64,000 nt of DNA from UBA11957 sp963603285 (GCA_963603285.1 CAVCMG010000011.1:23357-87356), one strand, 5' to 3'; shown: positions 33,436 through 43,221, counted from the first letter of the stretch. Program-made: numbers and translations. Notes: generated from the letters alone by a model not told the origin.

Positions 33436-35862
33436 ATGTTAAAACATCAGGATTTGCTTGAAAAGATGACACTGGAAGAAAAAGCAGCACTTTTAAGTGG
33501 TAAAAATGTCTGGCAGACACGGGATCTTCCGCGCCATGCACTGCCGTCGATAAGCTGCTCTGATGGCCCTCACGGGGTACGCAGACAGGCGGGAGCCGGT
33601 GATCATCTGGGACTGAATGCCTCTCTTCCGGCTACCTGTTTTCCGACAGCTGCTACGATCGCTAACAGCTGGGATGAAACACTGGGGGAAGAGATCGGTA
33701 AAGCACTGGGCGAGGAAGCCATGGCGCTTGATGTCAATGTGCTGCTTGGACCGGGATTAAATATGAAGAGAAGTCCTCTCTGCGGACGAAATTTTGAATA
33801 CTTTGCAGAGGATCCGTATCTGGCGGGGAAAATGGCAGCAGCCTATATCCGTGGCATCCAGAGCCAGGGGGTATATGCCTGCCCGAAGCATTTTGCAGTC
33901 AACAGCCAGGAGCTGCGCCGTATGGCGATGAACGCTGTACTGGATGAGAGGACGTTAAGAGAAATCTATCTGACCGGATTTGAGATTGCTGTAAAAGAGG
34001 GCAAAGCCAAATCCATTATGACAAGTTACAATGAAATCAATGGCGTGTATGCCAATGAAAATAAACATCTGCTGCAGGATATCCTCAGAAAGGACTGGGG
34101 ATTTGACGGTATCGTGATCACCGACTGGGGTGCATCAAATGACCATGCTGCCGGTGTGGCGGCAGGCTCTGATCTGGAGATGCCGGCACCGGGACTGGAT
34201 TCTGCAAGACAGATCTTAAAAGCCATCGAAGAAAAGACCCTGTCCATGGAAGAACTGGATGACTGTGTGGATCACCTGCTGGATGCTGTGTTGACACTGA
34301 CAGCAGCAGCTGACGGGAAGGAAAAATCCTTTGATAAAGAAGCCCATCATGCGCTGGCAGAGAAAGCCGCCGAGCAGAGTGCTGTATTATTAAAGAATGA
34401 AGAACAGATTCTGCCGCTGAAGGAGGGTACAAAAGTGGCCCTGATCGGCGATTTTGTTATGGAACCGAGATATCAGGGGGCTGGTTCATCGATGGTCAAT
34501 CCGACGAAGCTGGAGACGATGGCGCAGATGGCAGAAAATTGCGGATTGCAGATCGTGGGCATGAACCGTGGCTATAAACGAAATGGAGAGGCTGACGATG
34601 CGCTGCAGAAAGAAGCACTGGAGCTGGCCAGAATGGCAGATGTTGTGATCTATTGCTTCGGACTGGACGAGATGAGCGAATCTGAGGGTCTGGACCGTAC
34701 CCATATGCGGATTCCGCAGAACCAGATCCGTCTGCTGGAATCTTTATTGCAGGTCAACAGCAATATCGTCGGTGTATTGAGTGCCGGTTCCTCCATTGAG
34801 ATGCCGTGGGAAAACTGTTGTAAGGCGATCCTGCATGGCTATTTAAATGGACAGGCAGGCGCCAGTGCGATGCTGCGTATCTTGACCGGTGCGGTCAATC
34901 CCTCGGGTAAACTTAACGAGACATACCCGATGCAGTATGAGGATACCCCGGCCTATGCCAACTTCCCGAGTGCCCAGAGAAATTCGGAGTACAGAGAGAG
35001 TCTGTACATCGGTTACCGCTATTATGATACGGCCGGTGTGCCGGTCAAATATCCGTTTGGCTTCGGTCTTTCCTATACGACCTTTGCCTACAGCGATATC
35101 AAAGCCGATGCGGATGGCGTAAGCTTTACACTGGAAAATACCGGTGACAGAGACGGCGCGGAGACCGTACAGCTGTATGTGGGACTGAACGGTGCGAAGA
35201 TTTTCCGCCCGTCCAAAGAACTGAAAGGCTTCGCGAAAGTATTCTTAAAAGCCGGTGAGAAAAAGAAGGTCCGTATCGCCTTTGACGACAAGACCTTCCG
35301 CTACTGGAATGTAAAGACCGACCGCTGGGAAGAAGAGGGCGGTCAGTACACGGTCATGCTGGGTGCCAGCGCAGCCGATATCCGTCTGACAACGACAGTG
35401 GACAGAACTGGTACGGATGCTGAAATTCCGTATGAGAAAGCCGATATGCCGTCCTACTATACCGGTAAGGTACAGAAGGTGGGCGATGATGAATTTACAG
35501 CACTTTTAGGCCATGCGATTCCGGACAATAGCTGGTCGGGTGAACTGGGCATGAACGACGCCATCTGCCAGCTTTATTATGCAAAGAGCGGGCTCGGCCG
35601 TCTGGTTTATAAGATCCTTACAAATATCAAGAAAAAGAGCGAAACCAAAGGCAAACCGGATCTGAACGTTCTGTTTATCTATAACATGCCATTTAGAGGT
35701 ATTGCCAAGATGACAGGTGGAGCGGTCAGCATGGATATGGTTAAAGGTATGGTGACAGCCGTTAACGGACATGTGTTCAAAGGCCTGAAACAGATCATCT
35801 CCGGCTATTTTGCCAACCAGAAAGCCAACAAGGCGTATGAAGAAAAGCTTTCCGGAAAATAA
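33436..35862 (+). CDS. GH3 beta-glucosidase (cytoplasmic, normal domain order)
   Basis: 808 residues with no signal peptide. The standard order is kept: catalytic barrel first (about 1-300; CGRNFEYFAEDPYL, KHFAVNSQE and nucleophile Asp in VITDWGA about 233), then the C-terminal sandwich (ESEGLDRTHMR about 415) and a fibronectin-III domain (from about 550). An unusual tail of about 130 residues follows the FnIII domain. It hydrolyses beta-linked gluco-oligosaccharides inside the cell. AGGAGA lies 7 bases before the ATG at 33436. It probably completes the work of the anchored enzyme upstream. Confidence 0.93.
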   Translation: MLKHQDLLEKMTLEEKAALLSGKNVWQTRDLPRHALPSISCSDGPHGVRRQAGAGDHLGLNASLPATCFPTAATIANSWDETLGEEIGKALGEEAMALDVNVLLGPGLNMKRSPLCGRNFEYFAEDPYLAGKMAAAYIRGIQSQGVYACPKHFAVNSQELRRMAMNAVLDERTLREIYLTGFEIAVKEGKAKSIMTSYNEINGVYANENKHLLQDILRKDWGFDGIVITDWGASNDHAAGVAAGSDLEMPAPGLDSARQILKAIEEKTLSMEELDDCVDHLLDAVLTLTAAADGKEKSFDKEAHHALAEKAAEQSAVLLKNEEQILPLKEGTKVALIGDFVMEPRYQGAGSSMVNPTKLETMAQMAENCGLQIVGMNRGYKRNGEADDALQKEALELARMADVVIYCFGLDEMSESEGLDRTHMRIPQNQIRLLESLLQVNSNIVGVLSAGSSIEMPWENCCKAILHGYLNGQAGASAMLRILTGAVNPSGKLNETYPMQYEDTPAYANFPSAQRNSEYRESLYIGYRYYDTAGVPVKYPFGFGLSYTTFAYSDIKADADGVSFTLENTGDRDGAETVQLYVGLNGAKIFRPSKELKGFAKVFLKAGEKKKVRIAFDDKTFRYWNVKTDRWEEEGGQYTVMLGASAADIRLTTTVDRTGTDAEIPYEKADMPSYYTGKVQKVGDDEFTALLGHAIPDNSWSGELGMNDAICQLYYAKSGLGRLVYKILTNIKKKSETKGKPDLNVLFIYNMPFRGIAKMTGGAVSMDMVKGMVTAVNGHVFKGLKQIISGYFANQKANKAYEEKLSGK

Positions 35863-35875
35863 GAGAGGGAACATC

Positions 35876-36481
35876 ATGAACAGTATAAAAGAAAAATGGA
35901 TGAAAGCCTGGGGCAGCTTTGAAGCCTCTCATCCCAAGCTGGCGAAGTGGTTCTACCAGATCTTTTACTTCTTTGTTTTCAGTATGGGCGTAACCGTATT
36001 CCAGTATCTGGTTTTTACCTTTATGCCTGGAATCCTCGGCATCGGTCTGGCCGGTACGGAATTTATGTGGCCGCAGAAGCAGATGCATCTGTTTGGCGTT
36101 GACTTTACATGGAGTCTTCTGGGCTATAATGTCCTGCGGGATGCCAGTGGTGCAGTCGTGATCGGTGGAGGTCTGGGATACTTCATCAGTTATGAGACGG
36201 GCTCTTTCCTGGCTCAGTGCATCAATTTCCCGCTGCAGCGAAACATCACCTTTAAGAGCAAGGGAAATCCGGTATTCCAGGCACTCTGGTATTTCATTGC
36301 CTGGGTACTGATCTCGCTGATCTGCAACGGCTTCAATAACCTCTGGATGCCGATCGCATCTGTCTATGTGGCACCGGCGATCTATAACCTGCTGGTAACC
36401 TTCATTACGGGCGGTGTGTCCATGGTGATCTTCTTCTTCGTATTCAAGATCATCTTCCCGGAGGGAGAACCGAATAAATAA
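35876..36481 (+). CDS. GtrA-like membrane protein
   Basis: 201 residues with four to five hydrophobic segments. The stretch FLAQCINFPLQRNITFKSKG (about 122-141) matches the GtrA signature in which Asn, Gln-Arg and Thr-Phe precede a short basic loop. GtrA proteins are linked to flipping of polyprenyl-linked sugars. The loop between helices 1 and 2 is longer than usual. It starts 13 bp after the GH3 gene with GAGAGGGAA as binding site; an upstream in-frame ATG at 35810 overlaps the GH3 gene. Confidence 0.75.
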   Translation: MNSIKEKWMKAWGSFEASHPKLAKWFYQIFYFFVFSMGVTVFQYLVFTFMPGILGIGLAGTEFMWPQKQMHLFGVDFTWSLLGYNVLRDASGAVVIGGGLGYFISYETGSFLAQCINFPLQRNITFKSKGNPVFQALWYFIAWVLISLICNGFNNLWMPIASVYVAPAIYNLLVTFITGGVSMVIFFFVFKIIFPEGEPNK

Positions 36482-36494
36482 ACAATGGTGGTAT

Positions 36495-36536
36495 AACTGC
36501 CGTGTCTGCTGTACATGTGGATACGGCAGTTTTTTT
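36495..36536 (+). terminator. terminator of the GH3-gtrA transcript
   Basis: AACTGCCGT (36495-36503) pairs perfectly with ACGGCAGTT (36523-36531) and runs into T7. Confidence 0.85.
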
Positions 36537-36676
36537 ACTGCCATGCACAGGAAAAAAGAATTCGGACGACCAGTTTTGCATATGCATATATTTTTCGTGT
36601 GCATGACAGCAAAAAGCATGGTAGAATAGATACAAAAAACGAAGAAATATGCAGATATTATGAGGAGGAACGACTG

Positions 36677-37222
36677 ATGAAATGGATGATCGCATCGGAT
36701 ATACACGGTTCGGCATATTACTGCCGTAAAATGCTCGAGGCCTATGACAGAGAGGATGCAGACCGCCTGTTGCTTCTTGGCGATATCCTGTATCATGGTC
36801 CTAGAAACGACCTGCCCAGGGAATACACGCCGAAGCAGGTTTTGGCAATGCTGAATGAACAAAAGGACAAGATTCTCTGCGTCCGCGGCAACTGTGACGG
36901 TGAGGTAGACCAGATGGTTTTACAGTTTCCGATCCTTGCCGATTACAGTATCCTGACGGTTGGCGAGAGGCTGGTCTATGTGACCCATGGCCACAATATC
37001 AATATGAACCATCCGCTGCCCTTTGCCAAAGGCGATGTTCTGCTTCACGGCCATACCCATATTCCGGCATGGACACCGTTTGGTGAGGACAATCTGTACC
37101 TGAATCCGGGCTCCGTATCGATTCCGAAGGAAAACAGCGCCCACGGCTATGTGGTGCTTGAGGACAGAACCTTTATCTGGAAGGATCTGGACGGCAGCGA
37201 ATATCACAGAGAGACGATATAA
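36677..37222 (+). CDS. yfcE: YfcE-type metallophosphoesterase
   Basis: 181 residues. Metal-binding motifs are SDIHG (about 7-11), GDILYHGPR (about 34-42), RGNCD (about 74-78), THGHN (about 103-107) and HGHTHIP (about 121-127), matching the YfcE/MJ0936 phosphodiesterase family. It cleaves phosphodiester bonds in model substrates; the physiological target is unknown. GAGGAGGAA lies 7 bases before the ATG at 36677. It is transcribed alone. Confidence 0.93.
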   Translation: MKWMIASDIHGSAYYCRKMLEAYDREDADRLLLLGDILYHGPRNDLPREYTPKQVLAMLNEQKDKILCVRGNCDGEVDQMVLQFPILADYSILTVGERLVYVTHGHNINMNHPLPFAKGDVLLHGHTHIPAWTPFGEDNLYLNPGSVSIPKENSAHGYVVLEDRTFIWKDLDGSEYHRETI

Positions 37223-37229
37223 GGAGCAG

Positions 37230-37284
37230 ACAGCAAAATACCCGGCCCGTATCAAAGAAGGATGTGGGGCGGGTATTTTGCTGT
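37230..37284 (+). terminator. strong stem-loop after yfcE
   Basis: Perfect 15-bp stem, arms 37230-37244 and 37270-37284, with A-rich and T-rich ends so that it could terminate transcription in either direction. Confidence 0.75.
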
Positions 37285-37303
37285 GATTTCGGAGATTTAC
37301 CAT

Positions 37304-37332
37304 TTGTTTCCGGCAGCGAAATATAGTACAAT
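37304..37332 (+). promoter_or_regulatory. sigma-A promoter of the L-xylulokinase gene
   Basis: TTGTTT (37304-37309), 17-bp spacer, TACAAT (37327-37332). The ATG at 37384 is preceded by CAGGAGGG. Confidence 0.7.
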
Positions 37333-37383
37333 GTGTCTGTATGAATACAATCGAAATATATATACATACAGGAGGGTTTTTCC

Positions 37384-38904
37384 ATGAAATATTTAATGGG
37401 TATCGACAATGGCGGTACATTTTCCAAGGCAGCCATTTTTGATGAGAATGGTACGCAGATTTCCGTAGCCAGTGTGCCGACGGTGACGATCACACCGAAG
37501 CCGGGCTATACCGAGCGTGATATGAATGAGCTGTGGGAGGTCAATGCCGAGGCTATCCGCAAGTCCATCGAAAAGAGTGGTATCGATCCGAAGGACATTG
37601 CCGGTATTTCTTTTTCCGGACATGGTAAGGGACTGTATCTGGTCGGCTATGACGGAAAGCCGAGCTACAACGGTATCGTTTCCACTGATATGCGTGCCTG
37701 GGAATATGTAGAAAAATGGGAGGCAGACGGTACAAAGGAAAAGATCTATCCGATGTCCTACCAGACAATCCTGGCCTGCCAGCCGGTAGCGCTTCTGGCA
37801 TGGCTCAGAGACCACGATCCGCAGGTGCTGGAAAATACAAAATATATTTTTCATGTCAAAGATTATGTGCGTTATATGCTGACCGGGGAAGCCTATGCGG
37901 AATATACCGATTCCACAGGCGGCAATCTGGTCAATATGAATACAAAGCAGTACGACAAGGAGCTTCTGGACTGCTTCGGCCTTGGCATGTGTATGGACAA
38001 GCTGCCGCCGCTGAAGTATTCGGCAGAGATCTGTGGTTATGTGACCGAGGAGGCCAGCAAAAAGACGGGTCTTCCTGTGGGTATTCCTGCGGCTGCCGGC
38101 ATGTTTGATGTGGATGCCTGCGGTATCGGCTCCGGTCTGACGGATCCGGATAAGCTGTGTATGATCGCCGGTACATGGAGTATCAACGAATATATTGCAA
38201 AAGAGCCGGTAACGAACGGTACAGTAGACTTAAATTCCATGTTCTGTATGCCGGGATATTTCCTTGTGGAGGAATCAAGCCCCACATCTGCCGGAAATAT
38301 GGAATGGTTTATCCGCAACCTGATGAGCTATGAAAAGGCGGAGGCAAAGGAAAAGGGCGGTTCTGTTTACGATATTACGAATGCATGGGTAGAATCGATC
38401 GATCCGAAGGATTCCAATGTGATTTTCCTGCCATTCTTAAATGGATCGAATGAGGATGCGCTGGCAAAGGCTACGTTTATCGGCCTGACAGCGTACCATA
38501 ATAAGAAGCATATGCTGCGTGCGGTATATGAGGGTATCGTATTCTCCCATCTGACGCATGTAAAGAAGCTGCTTCGTAACCGTCCGGCACCGAAGAGTAT
38601 CCGTCTGTCCGGTGGTGCGGCCAATTCGGATGTCTGGGTACAGATCTTTGCTGATGCTTTCCAGATTCCGATCGATGTGATCGAGGATAAGGAGATCGGT
38701 GCGCAGGGGGCGGCGATCGCGGCTGGTATTGCAGCGGGAATTTATAAGGATTATGAGGATGCTGTGGCACGGACGGTGAAGATTACGAAGACGATTGCGC
38801 CGCGGCCGGAGTATAAAGAGGTGTATGAGGAGAAGTATGCGACGTACCGGGCTGTGATTGATTCGCTGGGGCAGGGCGGAGCATGGAAACGCTTTAAAAA
38901 TTAA
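37384..38904 (+). CDS. FGGY-family carbohydrate kinase, L-xylulokinase-like
   Basis: 506 residues. The start YLMGIDNGGTFSKAAIF is the phosphate loop of the FGGY fold and RLSGGAANSDVWVQIFADAF (about 400-419) the second ATP-site motif; GISFSGHGKGLYLV (about 77-90) marks the substrate region. The overall pattern is closest to LyxK-type L-xylulokinases, phosphorylating a ketopentose; xylulose or ribulose kinase activity cannot be excluded. The next gene is an epimerase for L-pentulose 5-phosphates, supporting this reading. Confidence 0.85.
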   Translation: MKYLMGIDNGGTFSKAAIFDENGTQISVASVPTVTITPKPGYTERDMNELWEVNAEAIRKSIEKSGIDPKDIAGISFSGHGKGLYLVGYDGKPSYNGIVSTDMRAWEYVEKWEADGTKEKIYPMSYQTILACQPVALLAWLRDHDPQVLENTKYIFHVKDYVRYMLTGEAYAEYTDSTGGNLVNMNTKQYDKELLDCFGLGMCMDKLPPLKYSAEICGYVTEEASKKTGLPVGIPAAAGMFDVDACGIGSGLTDPDKLCMIAGTWSINEYIAKEPVTNGTVDLNSMFCMPGYFLVEESSPTSAGNMEWFIRNLMSYEKAEAKEKGGSVYDITNAWVESIDPKDSNVIFLPFLNGSNEDALAKATFIGLTAYHNKKHMLRAVYEGIVFSHLTHVKKLLRNRPAPKSIRLSGGAANSDVWVQIFADAFQIPIDVIEDKEIGAQGAAIAAGIAAGIYKDYEDAVARTVKITKTIAPRPEYKEVYEEKYATYRAVIDSLGQGGAWKRFKN

Positions 38905-38914
38905 GGATGAAGGG

Positions 38915-39059
38915 GACGGACGCCGCCGGGGAGTGCTTTATGGATATATATAACTCCTCTGCGCTCCGCCTCCGTCGGTCCGAGCCTGGGGTCTCGGACT
39001 CTTACTCGGCAAAGTCGCTTGGAGGAGTTATATATATCCATAAAGCACTCCCCGGCGGC
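38915..39059 (+). repeat. long perfect palindrome E3, GACGGACG family
   Basis: GACGGACG (38915-38922) leads into a perfect 38-bp left arm (38922-38959) matched by 39022-39059. The 62-nt loop holds an inner perfect 7-bp hairpin GTCCGAG/CTCGGAC. It begins 10 bases after the kinase stop codon and ends 39 bases before the epimerase gene, thus inside a two-gene unit. Confidence 0.9.
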
Positions 39060-39098
39060 TGTTTATTGAAAAAAAGAAGAACGTGAGGGAATGGTAAG

Positions 39099-39938
39099 AT
39101 GAAGATGTATGAGATTGGGTTGTATGAGAAGGCTATGCCGGGGGAGTTGTCCTGGCGGGAGAAGCTTTTGACGGCTAAGGAGCTGGGGTATGATTTTGTG
39201 GAGCTGAGTGTGGATGAGACGGATGCGAAGCTGGCAAGGCTGGATATGACGCGGGAGGAACGGCTGGAGATTCTGCAGATTATGAATGAGGTCGGGGTGT
39301 CTTTCCGGAGCATGTGTCTGTCGGGACACAGGAAGTATCCGCTGGGCAGTGCGGATCCGGCAACCTGTGCCCGGGGTATGGAGATCATGGAGAAGGCTGT
39401 GCAGCTGGCGGCGGATCTGGGGATCCGGATCATTCAGCTGGCGGGTTATGATGTGTATTATGAGGATTCTACACCGGAGACGGTGGTTCGGTTTGGAGAG
39501 AATCTGAAAAAGGCGACGATGATGGCGGCGAAGGCCGGTGTGATGCTGGGCTTTGAGACGATGGAGACGGAGTTTATGAATACGGTGGGCAAGGCTATGA
39601 AGTATGTGGATCTTGTCAATTCTCCGTATCTTGGTGTATATCCGGATTCGGGTAATCTGAAGAATGCGGCTGTGACCTATGGCACGGATGTATACGAGGA
39701 TATCCGCAGTGGTGCCGGACATACCGTGGCCATGCACCTGAAGGAGACCGTGCCGGGCAAGTTCCGTGAGATCCATTTCGGTACGGGACATGTAGATTTC
39801 CAGAAAACGATCGATACCGCATGGGAGATCGGTGTCCGCCGGTTTGTTACCGAGATGTGGTATGTCGGACAGGACAACTGGAAAGAGGATATCCGGGAAG
39901 CACACGATATGATGAGTGTGATTCTGGATCAGAAATAA
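39099..39938 (+). CDS. L-ribulose/L-xylulose-5-phosphate 3-epimerase (UlaE/SgbU-like)
   Basis: 279-residue TIM-barrel protein of the AP-endonuclease-2 superfamily. Motifs LGYDFVELSVDE (about 27-38), SMCLSGHRKYPLGS (about 70-83), GFETME (about 151), YPDSGN (about 183) and the C-terminal FVTEMW are those of UlaE/SgaU enzymes, with metal ligands Glu, Asp, His and Glu. It interconverts L-xylulose 5-phosphate and L-ribulose 5-phosphate, the step after L-xylulokinase. Guanine-rich codon use (ggg, gag) is a bit different from the 3' half of the gene. Confidence 0.9.
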   Translation: MKMYEIGLYEKAMPGELSWREKLLTAKELGYDFVELSVDETDAKLARLDMTREERLEILQIMNEVGVSFRSMCLSGHRKYPLGSADPATCARGMEIMEKAVQLAADLGIRIIQLAGYDVYYEDSTPETVVRFGENLKKATMMAAKAGVMLGFETMETEFMNTVGKAMKYVDLVNSPYLGVYPDSGNLKNAAVTYGTDVYEDIRSGAGHTVAMHLKETVPGKFREIHFGTGHVDFQKTIDTAWEIGVRRFVTEMWYVGQDNWKEDIREAHDMMSVILDQK

Positions 39939-39946
39939 AAAGATGG

Positions 39947-39985
39947 AAGGGCTGGCTTTGTAGAAATACGAGGGCCGGCCTTTTT
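39947..39985 (+). terminator. terminator after the 3-epimerase gene
   Basis: AAGGGCTGGC pairs with GCCGGCCTT (one bulge, one wobble), followed by T5. Confidence 0.75.
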
Positions 39986-40014
39986 AGTCATTATGAAAAT
40001 CCAGTATAAAGGGA

Positions 40015-40043
40015 TTGACAAAAGATAAGAAAAGGAATATAGT
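40015..40043 (+). promoter_or_regulatory. consensus sigma-A promoter of the Rpn-type nuclease gene
   Basis: TTGACA (40015-40020), 17-bp spacer, TATAGT (40038-40043). An AT-rich leader of about 140 bases follows without visible structure. Confidence 0.85.
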
Positions 40044-40188
40044 AAAAAGACGAATAAAATAGTTAATAATTTTGGTATTATAAATTATCCATTTCTGATC
40101 AGAATTCGTCGTCAAAGATTATCATTTCAAATTTAGCAGTCGCTGAGTATTTCAAAAAGCGAAAACAAAAAGCAAAATAAGGAGACGT

Positions 40189-41064
40189 ATGGGACAGAAG
40201 GATTTAAGTGAAAAGATTCTTGTGGCGTATAACGATGTATTTGCAGACATCGTCAATGTTTTAATGTTTAATGGGCAGGAAAAAATTCAGCCGGAAGAAC
40301 TGGAAGACAGGGGGAGTAAAGATTTTTATAAAGAAAAGGGTATGTTGCATGAGATGGAACGGGATGTGGTCAAACGTTGGAAAAAAGGCGAGGTGCGTTT
40401 TGCCTGTATCGGGATCGAAAATCAGACAGTGGTAGATCCGGACATGCCATTGCGAGTGATCGGATATGATGGCGCTGCATACAGGGCACAATTATTGGAT
40501 CAGAAAAAGAGTCAGGAACGATACCCGGTGGTTACGATCGTTCTGTATTTCGGCTATGAGAAAAAGTGGGACAAGCCATTACAACTGCTTGAAAAATTAA
40601 CCGTTCCAGAGGGCTTTGATCCTTATGTGAGCGATTACAAAGTGAACCTGTTTCAGGTGGCCTGGCTGAGTGATGAGCAGGTAGCGATGTTTCAGTCTGA
40701 TTTTAAAGTCGTAGCAGATTATTTTGTACAAAGGCGAAAGAATAACGGCTATACGCCGACAAAAACAGAAATCAAACATGTGGAAGCGGTATTACAGCTA
40801 CTTTCGATTATGGAACATGATGACAGATTTGCAGAGGTAATGTACAGAGAAAATGGGAGGAAGGTAAAGAATATGTGTGATGTATTAGATATTGCGGAGC
40901 AGAAAGGCGAAGAACGTGGAATAAAATTAGGCGAAGAACGTGGTGCGAAAGTTTTAGGAGATCTTATTCGGCGGTTGCTGAACGGGGAAGATGCGAATGA
41001 AATTCGTAACTCAGGAGTGGATGAGTATTTTATTAAAATAGCGCTTGGAGCATTGCAAAAGTAG
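40189..41064 (+). CDS. Rpn-family (YhgA-like) PD-(D/E)XK nuclease / putative transposase
   Basis: 291 residues. The region FACIGIENQTVVDPDMPLRV (about 67-86), containing the IENQ catalytic element, and PVVTIVLYFG (about 110-119) is the Rpn/YhgA-like signature; a C-terminal region with repeated EERG-like turns (QKGEERGIKLGEERG) is also typical. Rpn proteins stimulate recombination in E. coli and are often annotated as transposases. AAGGAGA precedes the ATG. It has its own strong promoter and AT-rich composition. Not obviously linked in function to the sugar genes around it. Confidence 0.88.
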   Translation: MGQKDLSEKILVAYNDVFADIVNVLMFNGQEKIQPEELEDRGSKDFYKEKGMLHEMERDVVKRWKKGEVRFACIGIENQTVVDPDMPLRVIGYDGAAYRAQLLDQKKSQERYPVVTIVLYFGYEKKWDKPLQLLEKLTVPEGFDPYVSDYKVNLFQVAWLSDEQVAMFQSDFKVVADYFVQRRKNNGYTPTKTEIKHVEAVLQLLSIMEHDDRFAEVMYRENGRKVKNMCDVLDIAEQKGEERGIKLGEERGAKVLGDLIRRLLNGEDANEIRNSGVDEYFIKIALGALQK

Positions 41065-41307
41065 AAAAATAAGATGGTTGGATGAAAGAACAAGGGCTGA
41101 TTTTGCAGTACACTTGTTTGCGATAATCCTCGGACATATCACAGAATCTTCACAACATGAACAATACCCTGCCACATTTTCCCTGTTTAATAGAAGCATA
41201 ACAGGTCAGAACATATGACCGGCCGGAGCAGATGTCTAATGCCCGGGCAGGACGCATACAATGACAGACAGATACCGGAGATATGCGGTGTCGGAAAAGG
41301 AGCGAAT

Positions 41308-43122
41308 ATGATCAACAGAAAAATGATGGCAGCAGCCTGTGCGGCTTTGATGATGATATCTATGTATGGATGTGGCGCATCCTCTTCTTCCCAGACAACG
41401 GGGACAACGAGCAGTGTAGTGGAGAGCCAGACTTCGGCCACAGATACAACGGAGGAGACCGAAGCAGGTAAGATTACGGAGATCAATGGTAACGAGGTTA
41501 CTGTGGCGCTTGGAACATTGTCAGAGGATCAGGGACCGCAGGGTCAGGCACCGGAGAAATCTGGAGAAAATGCAGACAGCAGCAGTAGCAGTGAGACAGC
41601 AGACAGTAATGCAGCGCCGGAGAAACCTTCAGGAGATAACGGTAATGCCCCGGAGAAACCGTCGGATGATGGACAGGCACCGGGCAATGGCGGCCCGGGA
41701 GGCAGCAGCTTCACAGAAAGCGGTGAGACGACAACATTGGATCTCAGCAGCGCGACCATCACAAAGGAAGGCCCGAATGGTGAAGAAACCATTACGGTAG
41801 ACGATCTGTCCACGGACGATATCCTGACATGGGAAATGGACGGAGATACTGTGACATCTGTAATCGTAAAGAGTATCGGTAGCATAGGTCAGCCTGGCGG
41901 CCAGATGGGTCAGGACTCCGGTGAAGTAGAACAGGGTACTGCGGCGACAACGATCGATACAGACGGAACGTACAGTGATGAAACATACACCTCCGAGGGT
42001 GATGATGAGAATGCTCTGCGTGTGGATGGGGCAACAGCCACGCTGGACGGTGTGACGGTCAACAAGACAGCCGGTAATACATCCAGCACAGAGAACGGTG
42101 ACTTTTATGGCATGAATGCCGGTCTTCTGGCAACAAATGGCGCAGATGTAACGATCAAAAATGCTACAGTCAATACATCCGCCCAGAACGGTAACGGTAT
42201 CTTTGCCTATGGCAGCGGTACCAAGGTAAGTGTCAGTGACAGTACTGTCAAGACCACAGCCGACAATTCCGGCGGCCTCATGACTACGGGCGGTGCATCC
42301 CTTTCCGCTTCCAATGTGACTGTGGAGACAGATGGCAATTCAGCCGCAGCGATCCGTACAGACAGAGGCGGCGGTACAGTATCCGTGAACGGTGGCAGCT
42401 TTACCAGCAACGGTACCAATTCTCCGGCGGTATACTCGACAGCAGATATAACGGCAGAGGGAGCAACGCTGACAGCCAACGGTTCTGAGGCGCTAGTTAT
42501 CGAGGGTAACAATTCCCTGGGTCTGACAGACTGTACGGTATCCGGCAATATGAGCGATACACAGGGAGCCAGCTCGGATGAGAATGTCCACAATGTCATG
42601 ATCTATCAGTCCATGTCCGGTGATGCGGAGGATGGTATGTCTTCCTTTACAATGAACGGTGGTACACTGACCGGTAATAACGGGGATATGTTCTATGTGA
42701 CAAATACGAGTACAACGATCAATCTTTCCAAGGTGACGGTGGATCAGCAGGACGCAGACGGCGCATTCTTACGTGTCAGCGGCAACAGCGCATCCAAAGG
42801 CTGGGGAACTGCCGGACAGAATGGTGGTCAGGTAAAGATGTCCTTAAGCGATATGTCTCTGACCGGTGATATCGTGGTGGATTCCATTTCAACACTGGAT
42901 CTGACACTCAGCGGCAATTCGACCTATGAGGGCAGTATCAATATCGTGGATAATGCCGAGGGTGGCACAGCAGTGGACAACAATGCGGTAGTAACAGTAG
43001 AAGCGGGCAGCACCTGGAAGCTGACCGGTAACTGTACGGTGACTTCTGTAAATAACGAAGGTACGATTGATTATAACGGTTACACGATCACACTGGCTGA
43101 CGGTACAGTATTGTCAGAATAA
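41308..43122 (+). CDS. secreted beta-helix lipoprotein
   Basis: 604 residues with a lipoprotein signal peptide and Cys in MYGCGASS (about residue 22). A disordered Ser/Pro/Gly/Glu-rich region (about 85-145, with APEKPSGDNG-type repeats) leads to a long domain of right-handed parallel beta-helix type (about 230-600), seen as repeated NGSxA, TVxxxG and SxNVTV-like strands. Such folds are found in polysaccharide-binding or lyase proteins and adhesins; no catalytic residues are evident. The ATG at 41308 follows AAAAGGAG. It may sit on the cell surface and bind glycans (inference). Confidence 0.78.
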   Translation: MINRKMMAAACAALMMISMYGCGASSSSQTTGTTSSVVESQTSATDTTEETEAGKITEINGNEVTVALGTLSEDQGPQGQAPEKSGENADSSSSSETADSNAAPEKPSGDNGNAPEKPSDDGQAPGNGGPGGSSFTESGETTTLDLSSATITKEGPNGEETITVDDLSTDDILTWEMDGDTVTSVIVKSIGSIGQPGGQMGQDSGEVEQGTAATTIDTDGTYSDETYTSEGDDENALRVDGATATLDGVTVNKTAGNTSSTENGDFYGMNAGLLATNGADVTIKNATVNTSAQNGNGIFAYGSGTKVSVSDSTVKTTADNSGGLMTTGGASLSASNVTVETDGNSAAAIRTDRGGGTVSVNGGSFTSNGTNSPAVYSTADITAEGATLTANGSEALVIEGNNSLGLTDCTVSGNMSDTQGASSDENVHNVMIYQSMSGDAEDGMSSFTMNGGTLTGNNGDMFYVTNTSTTINLSKVTVDQQDADGAFLRVSGNSASKGWGTAGQNGGQVKMSLSDMSLTGDIVVDSISTLDLTLSGNSTYEGSINIVDNAEGGTAVDNNAVVTVEAGSTWKLTGNCTVTSVNNEGTIDYNGYTITLADGTVLSE

Positions 43123-43221
43123 ACCGCTTATATGGAAAATATAATGTGGAAAGTACAGAGTTGCGGATGCTTTTCAGAAGGCAGAATACAGCTTTGCGGA
43201 TGAAATATATAAATGTGTGAA

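Noticed and set aside
41398..41700. Serine- and glutamate-rich repeats in the beta-helix lipoprotein as a tandem repeat or CRISPR-like array
   Set aside because: The repeats are degenerate, codon-phased and part of one protein linker.
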